Positions 55,349 through 64,000 of a stretch of DNA of 64,000 nt are shown here, piece after piece. A program made the position numbers and the translations under genes. How positions within the stretch are numbered: position 1 is the stretch's first letter; the number at the start of each line of letters is the position of its first letter. Below the pieces are notes generated by a model. The model ran no database searches and was not told where the DNA came from. It worked only from the letters and a program-made list of their open reading frames with translations. Origin of the DNA: Paraburkholderia ginsengisoli NBRC 100965 (GTDB lineage: Bacteria; Pseudomonadota; Gammaproteobacteria; Burkholderiales; Burkholderiaceae); assembly GCF_000739735.1 (NCBI RefSeq), contig NZ_BBJF01000003.1, positions 496,001 to 560,000 on the forward strand, written 5' to 3'.

Positions 55349-55384
55349 GGCGGGCGGCTCGCTTCGTTCGAAGCGTGGCCCGCC
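55349..55384 (-). other. Nested hairpin between ibpA and iatP
   Basis: The outer stem GGCGGGC (55349-55355) pairs with GCCCGCC (55378-55384). The inner stem CGCTTCG (55360-55366) pairs with CGAAGCG (55369-55375) around TT. No T-run follows. Such hairpins after binding-protein genes often protect the upstream mRNA end or partly stop transcription, giving more binding protein than permease. Confidence 0.6.
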
Positions 55385-55409
55385 GCGCGTGGGACTGGCT
55401 ACAAAAGAA

Positions 55410-56456
55410 TCAGCGGTACTGGCCTGCGTACTTGATGACCTTGTCGATGTTTTCCTTCGTGATGAAGCCCGGGCCCGAACGGATGTTCTTCGTCCCGTAC
55501 GACGGCGCGAGGCCGTAAGTGGCAAGCCGCGCCTTGAACTTCGGATTCGCTTCGAGGATCTGGCGGATCTTCACGGGGTCGGTGGTGTGCTCCTTCTTCA
55601 CGATCGCCAGCACCGCGACCGGGATATAGCCCTGCAGGTACGGCTGCTGATCGATTGCGAACTGGATCGTGCCGGCCTGGATCGCCTTCGCGATGTCGTC
55701 GGAGAAGTCGAAGGTCGCGAAGTAGATCTTGCCCGCCAATCCCATCTGCTGAACCGCTTTCAACGTGGCCGACGCCGGGGTCGGTCCGAGCGTCAGGATT
55801 GCGCCGGTGTTCGGGTGATTGCGCAGGAACGCACTGACCTTCGACTGGATTTCGGTCGGGTCCTGGCCGGAGTCGATCGTCGACGTCTTGTAATCGACCC
55901 CGAGCGCTTCGGCGAAACCGCGGCAACGGTCGAACGACACGGTGTTGGTGGCGATGTGATTCACGCACAGGAACGACTTGACGCCCGCGGCCTTGGCCTT
56001 TTCGCCGGCCGCTTTACCGGCGACGTATTCGGGTTGGCCCACGTGCATGATCGCGCCGAGTTGTGCGCTCTGTTCCTCGGTGCCGGAATTGATCGTGACG
56101 AGCGGAATCTTCTTCGCGGTCACTTTGCCGATCGCGCTTTTCAGCACGTCGAAATCGGCGATGGTGACGATCACGCCGTCGTAGTTGCGCGCGGCGGCCT
56201 GTTCGACGAGGCGCGCCATGTCGGCGATGTCGCCGTTCGGCGGATTGCGATAGTCGGTCTCGACGTTGAAGTCCTCGTCGGCCTGTTTGATCGCGTTCTT
56301 GATGGTGTTCCACCACGAGTCCGAATCCGGCGCGTGGCTGATCAGCACGAAGTGGGCGTCGGCTGCGCGGGCGGCCGAGGCCGCGCCGAATCCCGTCGCC
56401 AACGTCAATGCCGTCACCAGAACCCTGAGCGCCGCGTTGCCCTTGCAAAGTCTCAT
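55410..56456 (-). CDS. ibpA: Periplasmic inositol-binding protein
   Basis: A ribose-type substrate-binding protein of 348 residues with a clear signal peptide (cleavage likely after ASAARA). FVLISHAPDSDSWWNTIKNAI, YDGVIVTIADFDVLKSAI, KKIPLVTINSGTEE and NTVSFDRCRGFAEALG are family and ligand-pocket regions. It delivers ligand to IatP/IatA. It is the first gene of the leftward operon, divergent from iolR. ATG 56456 was chosen over an in-frame GTG at 56465; GGTGGAGAC precedes it. Confidence 0.93.
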   Translation of the reverse strand: MRLCKGNAALRVLVTALTLATGFGAASAARAADAHFVLISHAPDSDSWWNTIKNAIKQADEDFNVETDYRNPPNGDIADMARLVEQAAARNYDGVIVTIADFDVLKSAIGKVTAKKIPLVTINSGTEEQSAQLGAIMHVGQPEYVAGKAAGEKAKAAGVKSFLCVNHIATNTVSFDRCRGFAEALGVDYKTSTIDSGQDPTEIQSKVSAFLRNHPNTGAILTLGPTPASATLKAVQQMGLAGKIYFATFDFSDDIAKAIQAGTIQFAIDQQPYLQGYIPVAVLAIVKKEHTTDPVKIRQILEANPKFKARLATYGLAPSYGTKNIRSGPGFITKENIDKVIKYAGQYR

Positions 56457-56564
56457 TGTCTCCACCTTTCTCGGTCTGTCGTTATTGAGGGAGCGTCTGG
56501 CGGGCGGCTTTCAATCCGCATGCTGGCCGGCGCAAGTCCACCGAAGCACCATCGCTCACGACCA

Positions 56565-56593
56565 AGAGTAGGTCATCTTCCGAGGCGTTGCAA
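56565..56593 (-). promoter_or_regulatory. Candidate promoter of the ibpA-iol operon
   Basis: On the minus strand TTGCAA (56593-56588), a 17-bp spacer and TACTCT (56570-56565). Spacing is ideal and both hexamers are partial consensus matches. It lies about 109 bases before ibpA. A 13-bp palindrome sits directly upstream. Confidence 0.45.
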
Positions 56594-56605
56594 TGAAAAT
56601 TTCAT
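56593..56605. promoter_or_regulatory. Palindrome ATGAAA-A-TTTCAT next to the ibpA promoter
   Basis: A 13-bp perfect inverted repeat touching the candidate -35 of the ibpA promoter. It may be a second, weaker IolR site or another regulator's operator. Confidence 0.4.
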
Positions 56606-56614
56606 GACAAATAA

Positions 56615-56636
56615 AAATGGAAAATACGTTCCATTT
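56615..56636. promoter_or_regulatory. Candidate IolR operator (GGAA-N6-TTCC)
   Basis: AAATGGAA (56615-56622), six bases, TTCCATTT (56629-56636): a perfect 8-bp inverted repeat containing GGAA-N6-TTCC (56619-56632). This is the motif I recall for Sinorhizobium IolR, also an RpiR-type inositol regulator. It overlaps the candidate iolR -35 (TTCCAT 56629-56634), which lies 17 bp before TATAAT (56652-56657). That fits autorepression. Confidence 0.65.
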
Positions 56637-56651
56637 GATGGGGCGGCTGCC

Positions 56652-56657
56652 TATAAT
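56652..56657 (+). promoter_or_regulatory. Candidate -10 of the iolR-iolG operon
   Basis: A perfect TATAAT, 17 bp after TTCCAT (a weak -35) and 75 bases before the iolR start codon. Confidence 0.5.
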
Positions 56658-56732
56658 CGGCAGCGTCGGAAGGCCGTCCTGCGGGGCGTGCGGGCGGCTG
56701 ACGCACTGCAATAAAGCACTTGAGAGAGAGTC

Positions 56733-57614
56733 ATGGCGGAAGAGAGCACGGAAGCATTGCCGAGCGTCGAAGAATTGATGCAGCGCATCGCGGAGAACTA
56801 CGACGCGCTGCCGCGTCAGTTGAAGAACGTGGCCACCTATATCGAACAGAACCGTTCGAGCGTGATGGTCGACCGCACCAGCGACATCGCCGCGAGTTGC
56901 GGCGTGCATCCGTCGGCGGTGGTGCGCTTTGCGCAGCGCTTCGGCTTTTCCGGCTTCTCCGATCTGCAGGCGGTGTTTCGTCAGGCTTACACGGGGCAGG
57001 GCACGTCGTCGCCGAGCTATCAGCAGCGCATTCGCAAGCTGATCGATGAGAAGCCGGGTGCGTTGTCCGGCGGCGCGGTCGCACGCGAATTCATCGCGGC
57101 GTCGCGTGGCGGTCTCGAAGAACTCGAAGCGGGGCTCGACGACAAGCAGTTCGACGCCGCGGTGAAGATGCTGCAGCAGGCCGACAACATCTACGTGATC
57201 GGCGTGCGGCGCTCGTTTCCGGTGGCGAGCTACATCGTCTACGCGTTGCAGCACACGCCCAAGCGCGTGCATCTGGTGTCCGGTTTCGGCGGCATGTACC
57301 GCGAACAGATTCGCAGCGTGAAGAAGGGCGACGTGGTGATCGCGATCAGCTTTGCGCCATACGGCAAGGAAACGCAGTACTGTCTGCGCGTCGCGCATCA
57401 TCATCAGGCGAAGACGCTGGTTATTACGGATAGCCAACTATCTCCGCTGTCGCGATACGCGAGCACGCAGCTCTATGTGAAGGAGGGCAGCGCGTTCGCG
57501 TTCCGCTCGCTCACCAGCACGATCTGCTTGTGCCAGGCATTGTTCATCGCGCTCGCGTACAAGCTCGAACTGAATGTTGAAGAATCCAAAGACACAGGAG
57601 GATACGATGACTGA
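56733..57614 (+). CDS. iolR: RpiR/MurR-family regulator of the iol genes
   Basis: A 293-residue regulator. The N-terminal RpiR helix-turn-helix (about 10-85) includes SDIAASCGVHPSAVVRFAQRFGF (excerpt). The C-terminal SIS sugar-phosphate-binding domain (about 130-260) has NIYVIGVRRSFPVASYI and KKGDVVIAISFAPYGKETQ. It likely represses both iol operons until an inositol catabolite binds the SIS domain. It sits divergent from ibpA and overlaps the iolG start, so it is cotranscribed with iolG. The GAGAGAG before ATG 56733 serves as ribosome site. Confidence 0.9.
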   Translation: MAEESTEALPSVEELMQRIAENYDALPRQLKNVATYIEQNRSSVMVDRTSDIAASCGVHPSAVVRFAQRFGFSGFSDLQAVFRQAYTGQGTSSPSYQQRIRKLIDEKPGALSGGAVAREFIAASRGGLEELEAGLDDKQFDAAVKMLQQADNIYVIGVRRSFPVASYIVYALQHTPKRVHLVSGFGGMYREQIRSVKKGDVVIAISFAPYGKETQYCLRVAHHHQAKTLVITDSQLSPLSRYASTQLYVKEGSAFAFRSLTSTICLCQALFIALAYKLELNVEESKDTGGYDD

Positions 57615-58623
57615 CGCGGTAAACAAGATCGACGTGGCGGTGTTCGGTGCGGGGCGCATCGGCAAGATTCACGCGGCCAATCTCGCGCGGCATCCTGGCG
57701 TGCGGCTCAAGTATGTGGTCGACGTGAATCGCGAGGCCGCCGCCGCGCTCGCCGCCGAGCATGGCGCGCAGGTCGCGGATGTCGACGGCGCGATGGGCGA
57801 CGCGTCGATCGGCGCGACCGTGATCTGTTCGAGCACGGACACGCACGCGGACCTGATCGTCAAATCGGCCGCGCAGAAGAAGCACGTGTTCTGCGAGAAG
57901 CCGGTTGATCTGACGCTGGAACGCGCGCGGGTTTGCGCGGAAGCCGTGGGGCGCGCGGGTGTCGTGTGCATGATCGGCTTTCAGCGCCGCTTCGACCCGA
58001 CCTTCTCCGCGTTGAAGGCGCGTATCGATGCGGGCGAGATCGGCGAGCCGGAAATGCTGGTGGTGACGAGCCGCGATCCGGGCGCGCCGCCCGTCGAGTA
58101 CATCAAGCACTCGGGTGGCATCTTCAAGGACATGCTGATTCACGACTTCGACATCTTCCGCTGGATTCTCGACGACGAAGCCGACACGTTGCACGCCACC
58201 GGCAGTTGTCTGAGCGACCCGGCGATTGCCGACGCGGGCGACATCGATTCGACCGCGGTGACGATCCGCACGAAGCGCGGGCGCCTCTGTCAGATCAACA
58301 CTGCGCGCCGCGCCGCGTACGGTTACGACCAGCGCTTCGAAGTGCTCGGCAGCACCGGCATGCTACAGGCGGGCAACGTGCGGCCGACCGAAGTCACCGC
58401 CTATTCGAAAACCGAAGTGTCGAGCGACGTGCCCGAGGCGTTTTTTCTCGAACGTTATCGCGCGGCGTACGCGCTTGAAATCGCGCATTTCTTCGACGCG
58501 GTCACGCACGGCAAGCCGGTGCGCACGACCGTCGCCGATGGCCTGAAAGCGCTAGAACTCGCCGACGCCGCGACTCGTTCGTGGCGCGAAGGCCGCGCGC
58601 TCAAACTCGGCGAGGCGTCGTGA
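57607..58623 (+). CDS. iolG: myo-Inositol 2-dehydrogenase
   Basis: A Gfo/Idh/MocA oxidoreductase of 338 residues that oxidises myo-inositol to 2-keto-myo-inositol with NAD+. The Rossmann motif is FGAGRIGKIHAANLA. The catalytic Lys is in VFCEKPVDL and the Asp/His pair in DMLIHDFDIFRWIL. IGFQRRFDPTF is also typical. AGGAGG lies six bases before ATG 57607, inside the end of iolR (8-base overlap). It is followed directly by a second family member. Confidence 0.94.
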   Translation: MTDAVNKIDVAVFGAGRIGKIHAANLARHPGVRLKYVVDVNREAAAALAAEHGAQVADVDGAMGDASIGATVICSSTDTHADLIVKSAAQKKHVFCEKPVDLTLERARVCAEAVGRAGVVCMIGFQRRFDPTFSALKARIDAGEIGEPEMLVVTSRDPGAPPVEYIKHSGGIFKDMLIHDFDIFRWILDDEADTLHATGSCLSDPAIADAGDIDSTAVTIRTKRGRLCQINTARRAAYGYDQRFEVLGSTGMLQAGNVRPTEVTAYSKTEVSSDVPEAFFLERYRAAYALEIAHFFDAVTHGKPVRTTVADGLKALELADAATRSWREGRALKLGEAS

Positions 58624-59675
58624 TGAGCGCGGCCACGCAGCGGCTTCGTGTCGGCGTGGTCGGGCTCGGTCGGCTCGGCAAGCGGCACGCGGAGAATCTC
58701 GCCTATCGCGTACCGGGCGCAGCGCTCGTGGCCGCGTGCAGTCCGCTGGAAGACGAACGCGAGTGGGCTCGCGACGCGCTGCCCGAGCCGCGTCTGTACA
58801 GCGATTACGCCGACCTGCTCGCGGACGCGGACGTGGAGGCGGTGTGGCTCGTCACGCCGTCGTCGCTGCACGCGCAGCAGATTGTCGACGCGTTGCGCGC
58901 CGGCAAGCATGTGTTCTGCGAGAAGCCGTTGTCGCTCGATCTCGCCGAGTGCGAGCGCGTGCTGACCGAAGCCGCGCGTTATCCGCATCTGCAGACGACC
59001 ATCGGCTTCATGCGACGTTTCGATCCGAGCTACAAGGATGCGTTCGACAGGATCGCGGCGGGGCAAATCGGGCGGCCGTTCCTCGTGCGCTCGCAGACCA
59101 CTGACCGCAACGACACCGACGGCTTCTTCGTGCGCTTCGCGGGCACGTCGGGCGGCATCTTCCTCGATTGCACCGTGCACGATATCGATATCGCGCGCTG
59201 GCTGCTCGGCAAGCCGCGCGCCAAACGCGTATTCGCGGCGGGCGCGGTCGCGCTGCACGAGGGGCTGCGCGAATTCGGCGACGTCGACAACGGCGTGGCG
59301 ATCTGCGAGTTCGAGGACGGCAAGCTGGCGATGTTCTACGCGTCGCGCACCCAGGCGCACGGCAACGACACACATAGCGAGGTGATCGGCACGGCTGGCA
59401 CGCTCGCGATCGGCCGCAACCCGCGAGCGAATCGCGTCGAGATATACGACGCGACCGGCATCCGCAACGAATGTACGCCGAGCTTCTTCGATCGTTTCGA
59501 AGACGCGTTTCTGCACGAGGCGCGCGCGTTCGTCGCGGTCGCGCAGGGCGGGGCGGACTCAGCGGGAAACGCAGCGGCGCAGGCGGGCGCGACTTTGGCC
59601 GACGCGCTCGAAGCAACGCGCATCGGCATTGCGTTGCGGCAGTCGCTGGAAAGCGGGCAGGCGGTAACGCTGTAG
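58623..59675 (+). CDS. Second Gfo/Idh/MocA dehydrogenase of the iol cluster
   Basis: A 350-residue homologue of IolG. The Rossmann motif is VGLGRLGKRHAENLA, with the conserved Lys in VFCEKPLSLDL and the Asp/His in CTVHDIDIARWLLG. Its start overlaps the iolG stop (TGATG), so translation is coupled. It probably oxidises another inositol isomer (scyllo- or D-chiro-inositol) or a derivative, widening substrate range; the true substrate is not shown. Last gene of the iolR operon. Confidence 0.88.
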   Translation: MSAATQRLRVGVVGLGRLGKRHAENLAYRVPGAALVAACSPLEDEREWARDALPEPRLYSDYADLLADADVEAVWLVTPSSLHAQQIVDALRAGKHVFCEKPLSLDLAECERVLTEAARYPHLQTTIGFMRRFDPSYKDAFDRIAAGQIGRPFLVRSQTTDRNDTDGFFVRFAGTSGGIFLDCTVHDIDIARWLLGKPRAKRVFAAGAVALHEGLREFGDVDNGVAICEFEDGKLAMFYASRTQAHGNDTHSEVIGTAGTLAIGRNPRANRVEIYDATGIRNECTPSFFDRFEDAFLHEARAFVAVAQGGADSAGNAAAQAGATLADALEATRIGIALRQSLESGQAVTL

Positions 59676-59787
59676 CGTCGCAATCCACGCGCCGGTGTCG
59701 GCTCGGGCGGCGACGCGCGGCCTGCTGTAGAATTTGACCCTCTGTCCGGCGTCGCTCACGACGCCTTGTCCCCGAAGGTCATCGTCG

Positions 59788-60021
59788 ATGCAAATTCAGA
59801 TTCACAAAGAAGTCGATGCGCGCGGGCTGATGTGCCCGCTGCCCATCTTGCGCGCCAAGAAGGCGCTCGCCGACATGGAAAGCGGCCAGATTCTCAAGGT
59901 GCTCGCGACCGATCCCGGCTCGCAGCGCGATTTCGCCGCGTTCGCGAAGCAGACCGGCAATGAGATCGTCGAAAGCTCCGCCCAGGACAAGGTCTTCACG
60001 TTCCTGATGAAGCGCCGCTGA
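59788..60021 (+). CDS. tusA: TusA-family sulfur carrier protein
   Basis: A 77-residue cytoplasmic protein with the TusA/SirA fold. The motif RGLMCPLPILRAKKAL holds the CPxP cysteine (Cys16), which carries persulfide sulfur for tRNA thiolation or cofactor synthesis. Later, DPGSQRDFAAFAKQTGNEIV is typical. ATG 59788 is chosen because upstream sequence loses similarity. It is monocistronic with its own terminator. Confidence 0.92.
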   Translation: MQIQIHKEVDARGLMCPLPILRAKKALADMESGQILKVLATDPGSQRDFAAFAKQTGNEIVESSAQDKVFTFLMKRR

Positions 60022-60062
60022 CGGGCGGCCACGCCGCCATTACCGGCAAGCACGCGTCAAAC

Positions 60063-60105
60063 AAAAGGCGCTGTGCCCGCGAATGCGGGGCACAGCGCCT
60101 TTTTT
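60063..60105. terminator. Terminator between tusA and galU
   Basis: AAAAGGCGCTGTGCCC (60063-60078) pairs with GGGCACAGCGCCTTTT, followed by more Ts to 60105. It is symmetrical and can serve tusA (plus) and galU (minus), which converge here. Confidence 0.92.
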
Positions 60106-60155
60106 ACGTCGGCTCGATGCTAGTTGGGACTAACGGGGGCTGGCGCGAACGCAGC

Positions 60156-61037
60156 TCAACCTTCCAGAACGGGCGAACGGGTGCGCAGATATTCCGCGAA
60201 ATCCGCCGCCACTTCCGGGTGGCGCAGCGCGAACTCGACCGTCGCCTTCAGGTAACCGAGCTTGCTGCCGCAATCGAAACGCGTGCCGTGGTACTTGTAC
60301 GCGAGCACCTGTTCGTCGGCGAGCAGCGACTGGATCGCGTCCGTCAGTTGCAATTCGCCGCCCGCGCCCGGCTTGATCGAGCGAAGGTGGTCGAAGATGC
60401 GCGGCTTGAGCACGTAGCGGCCCACCACGCCGAGATTCGACGGCGCCACGTTCGGCTCCGGCTTCTCGACGATGCCCGACATCTTGATGATCGAGTCTTC
60501 CCACTCCTTACCGTCGACAATGCCGTACGACTTGGTTTCCTGCGCCGGGATTTCTTCGACGCCGATCACCGAGCTGTGATAGTGATCGAACACCTCGATC
60601 ATCTGCGTCATCACGGGCGGCGTGCCGTACAGCAAGTCGTCCGCGAGAATCACGGCGAACGGGTTGTCGCCGACCAGCTTTTCCGCGCACAGCACCGCGT
60701 GGCCGAGGCCCAACGCTTCCGCCTGACGCACGTAGAAGCAGTCGACATGGCTCGGCTTGATGCTGCGCACGAGTTCCAGCAATTTGTCCTTGCCGCGCGC
60801 TTCCAGCTCGGCTTCGATCTCATAGGACTTGTCGAAGTGATCTTCAATAGCGCGCTTGCTGCGGCCCGTGACGAAGATCATTTCCGTAATGCCGGCCGCC
60901 ATCGCTTCTTCGACCGCGTATTGAATCAGCGGCTTGTCGACGATCGGCAGCATCTCTTTCGGGCTCGCCTTCGTGGCAGGGAGGAACCGGGTGCCGAGAC
61001 CTGCTACCGGAAATACCGCCTTTGTAACTTTTAGCAT
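60156..61037 (-). CDS. galU: UTP-glucose-1-phosphate uridylyltransferase
   Basis: A 293-residue nucleotidyltransferase that makes UDP-glucose for exopolysaccharide, LPS and trehalose pathways. The N-terminal signature is VAGLGTRFLPATKASPKEML. VDKPLIQYAVEEAMAAGI, FAVILADDLLYG (UTP/metal site) and GIVEKPEPNVAPSNLGVVGRY are also typical (excerpts). It is downstream of valS on the same strand, 72 bases apart, so a shared transcript is possible. Confidence 0.96.
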   Translation of the reverse strand: MLKVTKAVFPVAGLGTRFLPATKASPKEMLPIVDKPLIQYAVEEAMAAGITEMIFVTGRSKRAIEDHFDKSYEIEAELEARGKDKLLELVRSIKPSHVDCFYVRQAEALGLGHAVLCAEKLVGDNPFAVILADDLLYGTPPVMTQMIEVFDHYHSSVIGVEEIPAQETKSYGIVDGKEWEDSIIKMSGIVEKPEPNVAPSNLGVVGRYVLKPRIFDHLRSIKPGAGGELQLTDAIQSLLADEQVLAYKYHGTRFDCGSKLGYLKATVEFALRHPEVAADFAEYLRTRSPVLEG

Positions 61038-61109
61038 GTGATTACCCTGAGTCCTCTGGTTTGGCTATCAGTCCTGCCCGCCTTTGCTGCGGCGGGCATG
61101 GAGCGTCGA

Positions 61110-63989
61110 TCAGACCGGCAAACGAGCCAGTTGGGCTTTCAGTTTGCCCACTGTGGCTTCGAAGTCGGCCAGTCTTTTCTGCTCCTGTTCAACGACTGCC
61201 GGCGGCGCCTTTGCAACGAAACTTTCATTCTGCAATTTGGCATTGCACTTGGTGACTTCGGTGCTCAACCGCGCAATCTCCTTCGACAAACGCTCGCGCT
61301 CGACCGCGACATCGATCTCGACCTTCAGCACGAGCTTATCATTGCCTACGATAGCAATTGGCGCGCCATCCGCCTGCGCATCGAGCGCTGCCTCGTCGGC
61401 GATGATCTGCACTTCCGACAAACGGGCCAATGCCTGGGCATACGGAGCAAAGGTGCGCAGGCGCTCCGCGTTGCCGGTGGCGAGCAACGGCACCTTGACC
61501 GCCGGCGACAGATTCATTTCGCCGCGCAGATTCCGGCACGCGTCGATGACCGCTTTCAGGTCGGCGGCCCACTGCTCGGCTTCTTCGTCGATCTTCGACG
61601 GCTCGGCGATGGGGTAAGGCTGCACCATGATGGACGCCTCGCCCTCGGCCGCCCCTTCAGGGTAACGCCCGGCCAACGGCGCCACTTTCTGCCACAGCGC
61701 CTCGGTGATGAACGGAATTACCGGATGCGCGAGGCGCAGCACCGTTTCGAGCACGCGCAGCAGCGTGCGGCGGGTGGCGCGCTGCTGGTTCGGCTGACCC
61801 GTCTGGATCTGCACCTTCGCGAGTTCGAGATACCAGTCACAGTATTCGTCCCATACGAACTTGTACAGGGCGTTGGCGACATTGTCGAAACGATAGTCGG
61901 AAAAGCCCTTGGCAATTTCCGTTTCGACGCGTTGCAGGCGCGACACGATCCAGCGATCCGCCGACGAGAAATTCAGGTGGCCGTCCGGGCCGCATTCGCC
62001 GCATTGTTCCGGTTTGCCGAAGCCGCAGTCGTGGCCTTCGCAGTTCATCAGCACGAAGCGCGTGGCGTTCCACAGCTTGTTGCAGAAGTTGCGGTAGCCT
62101 TCGCAGCGCGCGAGGTCGAAGTTGACGTTGCGCCCGAGCGTGGCCATCGACGCCATCGTGAAGCGCAGCGCGTCGGTGCCGAACGCCGGAATACCGTCGG
62201 GGAATTCCTTGCGGGTTTTCTTTTCGATCGACGCGGCCTGCTTCGGATTCATCAGTCCGGTGGTGCGCTTGGCGACCAGCGCGTTGAGGTCGATGCCGTC
62301 GACGATGTCGATCGGGTCGAGCGTATTGCCCTTGCTCTTCGACATCTTCTGGCCTTCGGCGTCACGCACGAGACCGTGCACGTAGACCGTGTTGAACGGC
62401 ACCTTGCCGGTGAAGTGCGTGGTCATCATGACCATGCGTGCGACCCAGAAGAAGATGATGTCGAAGCCGGTGACCAGCACCGACGACGGCATGAAGTGCT
62501 TCAGTTCCGGCGTTTCGTTCGGCCAGCCGAGCGACGAGAACGGCACGAGCGCCGACGAGAACCACGTATCGAGCACGTCTTCGTCGCGCTTGAGCGCACC
62601 CGTGTAGCCGGCTTCAGTGGCCTTGGCGCGCGCGCCTTCTTCGGTCTTCGCGACGAAGATCTCGCCGTTTTCGCCGTACCACGCGGGAATCTGATGGCCC
62701 CACCAGAGTTGGCGCGAGATGCACCAGTCCTGGATGTTTTCGAGCCACTGGTAGTAGGTGGTGGTCCAGTTTTCCGGCACGAACTTGATCTCGCCGCCGC
62801 GCACGACGTCGAGCGCGGTTTCGGCGATCGATTTGCCCGGATTGAACGTGCCTTCCGGCGCCGGCTTGCTCATTGCGACGAACCATTGGTCCGTCAGCAT
62901 CGGCTCGATCACGACGCCCGTGCGGTCGCCGCGCGGCACCATCAGCTTGTGCGGCTTCACCGATTCGAGCGCGCCGAGCGCTTCGAGGTCGGCCACCACC
63001 TGCTTACGCGCTTCGAAACGGTCGAGGCCGCGGTATTTTTCCGGGGCGTTGTCGTTGATCTTCGCGTCGAGCGTGAGGATTTCGATCATCGGCAGCTTGT
63101 GGCGCTGGCCGACCTGATAGTCGTTGAAGTCGTGCGCGGGCGTGACCTTCACGACGCCGGTGCCGAACTCGCGGTCGACGTAGTCGTCGGCGATGATCGG
63201 CACTTCGCGGCCCGACAGCGGCAGCGTGACCGTCTTGCCAATCAGCTGCGCGTAGCGTTCGTCTTCCGGATGGACCATCACGGCGGTGTCGCCGAGCATG
63301 GTTTCCGGACGCGTGGTGGCGACCGTCAGATGACCGGAGCCGTCGGTGAGCGGGTACTGGATGTGCCACAAGTGGCCGTTTTCTTCCTCGCTGACCACTT
63401 CGAGATCGGACACGGCGGTGAGCAGCACCGGGTCCCAGTTCACGAGGCGCTTGCCGCGATAGATCAGGCCTTGTTCATACAGACGCACGAACACGTCGCG
63501 CACGGCGGCCGACATCTTGTCGTCCATCGTGAAGTACTCGCGCGTCCAGTCGATCGACGCGCCGAGACGGCGCACCTGATTCGTGATGATCGAGCCGGAC
63601 TGCTGCTTCCACTCCCACACGCGTTCGACGAACTTCTCGCGGCCGAGGTCATGGCGCGACACGCCTTGGGCGTCCAGTTGGCGTTCGACGACGATCTGCG
63701 TGGCGATGCCCGCGTGGTCCGTGCCCGGCACCCACAGCGTGTTTTCACCGAGCATACGGTGATAGCGGGTGAGGCCGTCCATGATGGTCTGGTTGAACGC
63801 ATGGCCCATGTGCAGGGTCCCCGTGACGTTCGGCGGCGGCAGCTGGATCGAGAAATCCTTGCGGTTCTCGTCGAAGGAGGGCGCGGCGTACGCGCGCTTT
63901 TCCCATTCCGGGCCCCAGTGGGCTTCGATAGTGTGGGGCTCGAAGCTTTTGGCAAGCGTTGAGGTGGTGTCGCTCGGGGTCTCGCTCAT
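61110..63989 (-). CDS. valS: Valyl-tRNA synthetase
   Basis: Class I synthetase of 959 residues, full length. The HIGH motif is [18 protein letters not shown] and the KMSKS motif is [15 protein letters not shown]. The editing domain shows [16 protein letters not shown], and the tryptophan-rich [17 protein letters not shown] region precedes the second half. The C-terminal arm (about 890-959) is a coiled coil. It charges tRNA-Val and hydrolyses Thr-tRNA-Val. ATG 63989 is 11 bases from the window end, so its ribosome site and promoter are mostly outside. Confidence 0.98.
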   Translation of the reverse strand: MSETPSDTTSTLAKSFEPHTIEAHWGPEWEKRAYAAPSFDENRKDFSIQLPPPNVTGTLHMGHAFNQTIMDGLTRYHRMLGENTLWVPGTDHAGIATQIVVERQLDAQGVSRHDLGREKFVERVWEWKQQSGSIITNQVRRLGASIDWTREYFTMDDKMSAAVRDVFVRLYEQGLIYRGKRLVNWDPVLLTAVSDLEVVSEEENGHLWHIQYPLTDGSGHLTVATTRPETMLGDTAVMVHPEDERYAQLIGKTVTLPLSGREVPIIADDYVDREFGTGVVKVTPAHDFNDYQVGQRHKLPMIEILTLDAKINDNAPEKYRGLDRFEARKQVVADLEALGALESVKPHKLMVPRGDRTGVVIEPMLTDQWFVAMSKPAPEGTFNPGKSIAETALDVVRGGEIKFVPENWTTTYYQWLENIQDWCISRQLWWGHQIPAWYGENGEIFVAKTEEGARAKATEAGYTGALKRDEDVLDTWFSSALVPFSSLGWPNETPELKHFMPSSVLVTGFDIIFFWVARMVMMTTHFTGKVPFNTVYVHGLVRDAEGQKMSKSKGNTLDPIDIVDGIDLNALVAKRTTGLMNPKQAASIEKKTRKEFPDGIPAFGTDALRFTMASMATLGRNVNFDLARCEGYRNFCNKLWNATRFVLMNCEGHDCGFGKPEQCGECGPDGHLNFSSADRWIVSRLQRVETEIAKGFSDYRFDNVANALYKFVWDEYCDWYLELAKVQIQTGQPNQQRATRRTLLRVLETVLRLAHPVIPFITEALWQKVAPLAGRYPEGAAEGEASIMVQPYPIAEPSKIDEEAEQWAADLKAVIDACRNLRGEMNLSPAVKVPLLATGNAERLRTFAPYAQALARLSEVQIIADEAALDAQADGAPIAIVGNDKLVLKVEIDVAVERERLSKEIARLSTEVTKCNAKLQNESFVAKAPPAVVEQEQKRLADFEATVGKLKAQLARLPV

Positions 63990-64000
63990 GTGTCGATCGG

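Noticed and set aside
61038..63962. A 974-codon open frame on the plus strand opposite valS
   Set aside because: It is the antisense shadow of a fully convincing valS gene; it has no motif or ribosome site and reflects GC codon bias.

Overview
The window reads as a chromosomal stretch from a Burkholderiaceae bacterium, most likely Paraburkholderia or Burkholderia. This rests on strong GC bias, PhoB/PhoR/Ppk/Ppx proteins of beta-proteobacterial type, a pho-ppk-ppx gene order, a Caulobacter/Burkholderia-type inositol cluster, and dense housekeeping genes (glnS, alaS, valS, galU, uppP). No phage, insertion sequence, CRISPR array or integrase was seen; it looks like core or near-core chromosome rather than an island.

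Region 1 (1-8.3 kb) is phosphate metabolism: the 3' part of phoU, then phoB and phoR, convergent with ppk1. ppx is divergent from ppk1. Then come an OlsB-like N-acyltransferase of ornithine-lipid synthesis and a SixA phosphohistidine phosphatase. Both ppk1 and olsB have a candidate PhoB box of three 7-mers on an 11-bp period about 50-60 nt before their start codons. This would tie polyphosphate and phosphorus-free lipid synthesis to the same regulator. Region 2 (8.5-18.6 kb) holds tRNA-Pro(TGG), several very small membrane or lipoprotein genes, a MATE exporter coupled to a DUF2288 protein, a pentapeptide-repeat protein, an AT-rich gap ending in a candidate structured RNA plus terminator, an NlpD-type activator, an aldose 1-epimerase, a 28-codon membrane peptide gene, uppP and tRNA-Arg(TCT).

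Region 3 (18.9-40.7 kb) is mixed metabolism: a phosphoesterase lipoprotein divergent from a diheme cytochrome c peroxidase lipoprotein, NUDIX hydrolases, an orphan amino-acid binding protein, glnS, gamma-glutamyltransferase, a class III CoA-transferase, alaS, a LysR/MFS divergent pair, threonine aldolase, a 9-bp minisatellite, an iron alcohol dehydrogenase and a thioesterase. Region 4 (40.7-47.4 kb) is a branched-chain amino-acid type ABC transporter (two permeases and two ATPases, with no binding protein), then a 779-residue lipoprotein of unknown function made of two homologous halves.

Region 5 (47.4-59.7 kb) is a myo-inositol uptake and catabolism locus. A leftward operon ibpA-iatP-iatA-iolC-iolD-iolE-iolB faces a rightward operon iolR-iolG-second Gfo/Idh/MocA dehydrogenase. 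The shared 276-bp control region carries a GGAA-N6-TTCC palindrome over a candidate iolR promoter and a second palindrome beside a candidate ibpA promoter. Inositol would be imported by IbpA/IatP/IatA, oxidised by IolG, dehydrated by IolE, ring-opened by IolD, isomerised by IolB, then phosphorylated and cleaved by the IolC fusion. The last step (methylmalonate-semialdehyde dehydrogenase, iolA) is not in the window. Region 6 (59.8-64 kb) has tusA, and galU and valS on the minus strand.
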